Source: Alphaproteobacteria bacterium
GTDB taxonomy: Bacteria > Pseudomonadota > Alphaproteobacteria > Rhizobiales > Xanthobacteraceae
Assembly: GCA_005884685.1 (NCBI GenBank)
Contig: VBAH01000017.1
Location: 62,001 to 126,000 of the forward strand
Direction: 5' to 3'
DNA: 64,000 nucleotides
The position numbers and the translations under genes are program-made. Of this stretch, positions 61,942-64,000 are shown in pieces. The notes beneath the pieces were generated by a model, which was not told the origin of the DNA, did not search any database, and saw only the letters and a program-made list of their open reading frames with translations. The first letter of the stretch is position 1. Each line of letters starts with the position of its first letter.

Positions 61942-62399
61942 TCGACCACCCGCATCACCGCTTCGATCTCGACCGGAATGTTCACCGGGAGCGAGCCCAT
62001 CCCCACCGCCGAACGCGCATGGCGGCCGCGCTCGCCGAGCACCGCGACGAACAGGTCGGAGCAGCCGTTGATCACCTTGGGCTGGTCGCCGAAGCCAGGC
62101 ACTGCGTTGACCATGCCGAGTACTTTGAGCACCTCGACCTTGTCGAGGCTGCCGCCCGCGGCGGCGTTCGCGGCCGCCAGCAGGTTGAGGCCGACCAGCT
62201 TGGCATATTCGTAAGCCTGCTCAACCGTCACGTCCTTGCCCACCGTGCCGGTGATGTGCTTGCCGTCCTTGTCGCGCGGCCCCTGCCCCGACAGGTAGAT
62301 CGTGTTGCCGTCGCGCTTCCACGGCACGTAATTCGCGACCGGCGTCGGAATGCTCGGCAGCGTCAGTCCGAGCTTTTTCAGATTGTCCTGCACGCTCAT
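61938..62399 (-). CDS. RidA family protein
   Basis: 153 aa YjgF/RidA-like protein, from the longer subgroup (about 150 aa rather than 130). [15 protein letters not shown] and [21 protein letters not shown] match the family, but the conserved substrate Arg of canonical RidA is replaced around [24 protein letters not shown] in a way I cannot fully judge. RidA enzymes deaminate reactive enamine/imine intermediates. It overlaps the upstream amidohydrolase by 4 bases. Confidence 0.9.
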   Translation of the reverse strand: MSVQDNLKKLGLTLPSIPTPVANYVPWKRDGNTIYLSGQGPRDKDGKHITGTVGKDVTVEQAYEYAKLVGLNLLAAANAAAGGSLDKVEVLKVLGMVNAVPGFGDQPKVINGCSDLFVAVLGERGRHARSAVGMGSLPVNIPVEIEAVMRVVD

Positions 62400-63565
62400 G
62401 CGGCTTTCTCCAGTCTCTTGAATTTCGCGGAATCGTTCGGGTGCCACCAGCGGCCCTTGAGCACGACACCCTCCGACAGGATCCGCTTGTCCCCGGTCAT
62501 GTGCTCGCCGACCACGTCGACGTAATCGAACTGGCCGTCCTTGACGGTCAGGATCGTGGCATCGCCGGCACAGCCCGGCTTGAAGCTGCCGAGCTCCGGG
62601 CGCTGCAGCGCCATCGCGGCATTGACCGTTGACGCCGCGATGACGTCGCTGAGCGGCATGCCCATGCAGAGGAATTTCGACAGCGTGGTCACCTGGTCGA
62701 ACGCCGGGCCTTCGATGCACAGCGTGTGCACGTCGGACGAGATCGTGTCGGGATAGAAGCCGTTCGCCAGCATCGTACGCGCGGTCTTGAACGCGAACGA
62801 GCCCTTGCCGTGGCCGATGTCGAATTTCACGCCGCGCGCACGCGCTTCGCGCACCACATCCTTCACCTTGCCCTGATGATCGTAGGGCGCGTTCGGGAAG
62901 GGACGGAACGCATGCGTGAGCACGTCGCCCGGCCGCAGTTTCTGCACCACCTCCTCGTAGCTCGGCGGCGGGAAGTCGATGTGGCACATCAGCGGCATGC
63001 CGACTTCGTTGGCAGCCTGCAGCGCGATGTCGAGCGGCGCCGCGCCGTGAATGCCGCTCGAGCCGCGCCCGACCCGCACCTTGATGCCGATGATCACGTC
63101 GCGGTTCCTGTCGGCGACTTCGACCGCCTCGATCGGCGCCATCAGGCGCATTTCTTCGCTCTCGCCGACCATCACGGTCTTGGAGAACGCGTAGATGCCG
63201 GCGAACGAGATGTGCAGGTAGGCAAGAATGCGCACCTGGCTCGGGTCGATCACGTGCTTGCGGAAGCCCGCGAAGTTGCCCGGGCCCGCGCTGCCGGTGT
63301 CGATCGCCGTGGTCACGCCCGAGGTGCGGCAGAAATCCTCCGCGTCGATGCCGAGCGAGGTCCCGCCCCAGTACACGTGCGTGTGCAGGTCGATCAGGCC
63401 GGGCGTGACGATGTAGCCCTTGACGTCGCGAACTTCGCTCGCGGCGCCGAGGTTGTCGCCGACTTTGGCGACCTTGCCGCCCGCGAACGCCACGTCGGTG
63501 ACGCGGTCGATGTTCTGCGACGGATCGATGACGCGCCCGCCCTTCAGGATGAGATCGTAAGCCAT
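62396..63565 (-). CDS. Amidohydrolase/deacetylase family metallohydrolase
   Basis: 389 aa TIM-barrel amidohydrolase. PGLIDLHTHVYWGGTS gives the HxH metal pair, IKVRVG the Lys likely carboxylated, LMCHIDFPP and DIGHGKGSF the later His ligands, and SSDVHT the catalytic Asp. Proteins of this type remove acyl groups from N-acyl amino acids or act on related amides; the substrate is not determined. It is co-translated with RidA, which would suit handling of a deaminated or dehydro-amino acid product. Confidence 0.9.
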   Translation of the reverse strand: MAYDLILKGGRVIDPSQNIDRVTDVAFAGGKVAKVGDNLGAASEVRDVKGYIVTPGLIDLHTHVYWGGTSLGIDAEDFCRTSGVTTAIDTGSAGPGNFAGFRKHVIDPSQVRILAYLHISFAGIYAFSKTVMVGESEEMRLMAPIEAVEVADRNRDVIIGIKVRVGRGSSGIHGAAPLDIALQAANEVGMPLMCHIDFPPPSYEEVVQKLRPGDVLTHAFRPFPNAPYDHQGKVKDVVREARARGVKFDIGHGKGSFAFKTARTMLANGFYPDTISSDVHTLCIEGPAFDQVTTLSKFLCMGMPLSDVIAASTVNAAMALQRPELGSFKPGCAGDATILTVKDGQFDYVDVVGEHMTGDKRILSEGVVLKGRWWHPNDSAKFKRLEKAA

Positions 63566-63576
63566 TACCCCTCCCC

Positions 63577-63712
63577 GTCATTCCGGGGCCGACCGCAGGC
63601 CGGAGCCCGGAATCCATTGCCCCTGTTGTTCATTTGTCTCACTGATCTTCGTAACCGCTCGATTCGTGTTTATGGATTCCGGGCTCGCCGCTGCGTGGCG
63701 CCCCGGAATGAC
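63577..63712. repeat. Intergenic palindrome, family B
   Basis: GTCATTCCGGGGC and GCCCCGGAATGAC outer arms, with GCCCGGAATCCATT against TATGGATTCCGGGC. No inserted module. Confidence 0.9.
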
Positions 63713-63720
63713 GGAGAATG

Positions 63721-63999
63721 TCACCGCGCGCAATGCTCGATCAGCCGATCGATGAACCGGCCGCATTTTTCAAGCTCGGTGATCGCGATCCATTCGTCCG
63801 CCTTGTGCGCCTGATCGATCGAGCCGGGGCCGCACACGACCGTGGGTATGCCGGCCTGCGCAAACAGGCCGCCCTCGGTGCCGTAGGCAACCTTGCTGTG
63901 CCGGTTGCGACCGGAAAGGTGCTTGGCAAACAAGGTCACCTCGGCATCGGGCGCGGTGTCGAGGCCGGCGAACTCGGAGCGATCCTCGAACGTGAACCC
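63721..63999 (-). CDS. ArgE-like M20 deacetylase (N-terminal part outside window)
   Basis: The 3' end of a gene running beyond the window edge: 92 codons visible. SKVAYGTEGGLFAQAGIPTVVCGPGSIDQAHKADEWIAITELEKC is the hallmark C-terminus of acetylornithine deacetylase-type M20 enzymes, with the metal-site His in QAHKADE. It would deacylate an N-acyl amino acid in the cytoplasm. It follows upstream on the same strand as the amidohydrolase/RidA genes, with a family B repeat between. Confidence 0.85.
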   Translation of the reverse strand, partial: GFTFEDRSEFAGLDTAPDAEVTLFAKHLSGRNRHSKVAYGTEGGLFAQAGIPTVVCGPGSIDQAHKADEWIAITELEKCGRFIDRLIEHCAR

Positions 64000-64000
64000 G

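Overview
The window is about 64 kb of GC-rich chromosomal DNA. It most likely comes from an alphaproteobacterium of the Hyphomicrobiales, near Bradyrhizobium, Rhodopseudomonas, Pseudolabrys or Xanthobacteraceae. This rests on base composition, Tat-type signals on many solute-binding proteins, a urt-ure cluster, TRAP and Bug-type uptake proteins, and many rhizobial-type intergenic palindromes. No phage, integrase, transposase or CRISPR array was seen. The content is mostly uptake and catabolism, with ten solute-binding protein genes.

Layout. 1-9.7 kb: the 3' part of an L-idonate-5-dehydrogenase-like gene converges on a minus-strand run of two tandem paralogous sugar-binding proteins, two permeases, a MalK-type ATPase, an SDR and an altronate-dehydratase-family protein. 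9.8-13.7 kb: a TRAP transporter (DctM, DctQ, DctP) with a divergent GntR/FCD regulator. 14-30.6 kb: a nearly continuous minus-strand nitrogen region, listed here in transcription order: urtABCDE (urea uptake), ureD, ureA, ureB, a GFA-family gene, ureE, ureF, ureG, a DUF2848 protein, an amidase and a Liv-type ABC transporter. A textbook sigma-54 promoter precedes urtA. The catalytic urease subunit gene ureC is absent, and a GFA gene translationally coupled to ureB sits in its usual slot.

30.9-38.8 kb: a FlK-like thioesterase overlapping a frameshifted 6PGDH-like gene, an orphan SBP with a class II aldolase, a D-2-hydroxyacid dehydrogenase with a flavin monooxygenase, and an AbgB-like M20 amidohydrolase. 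38.9-44.5 kb: a histidine kinase with a binding-protein-like sensor region, flanked by two tiny predicted membrane proteins (27 and 28 aa), then a lipocalin-like protein, a Bug-type SBP, a Cys-cluster protein and a small exported protein with a terminator. 44.8-50.2 kb: leuA behind a previously unmarked leucine leader peptide and attenuator, then PPK2, NUDIX, PhzF and pyridoxal kinase genes. 50.3-51.6 kb: an orphan SBP and tRNA-Lys(CTT). 51.7-64 kb: a peptide-related locus with two diverged copies of an M81 peptidase plus family-5 SBP pair, one Dpp-type permease/ATPase set, and convergent RidA, amidohydrolase and ArgE-like genes.

At least 19 palindromic intergenic elements in several families punctuate the region. 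Some coincide with stop codons, and three carry the same ~49-bp module inserted into one arm only.
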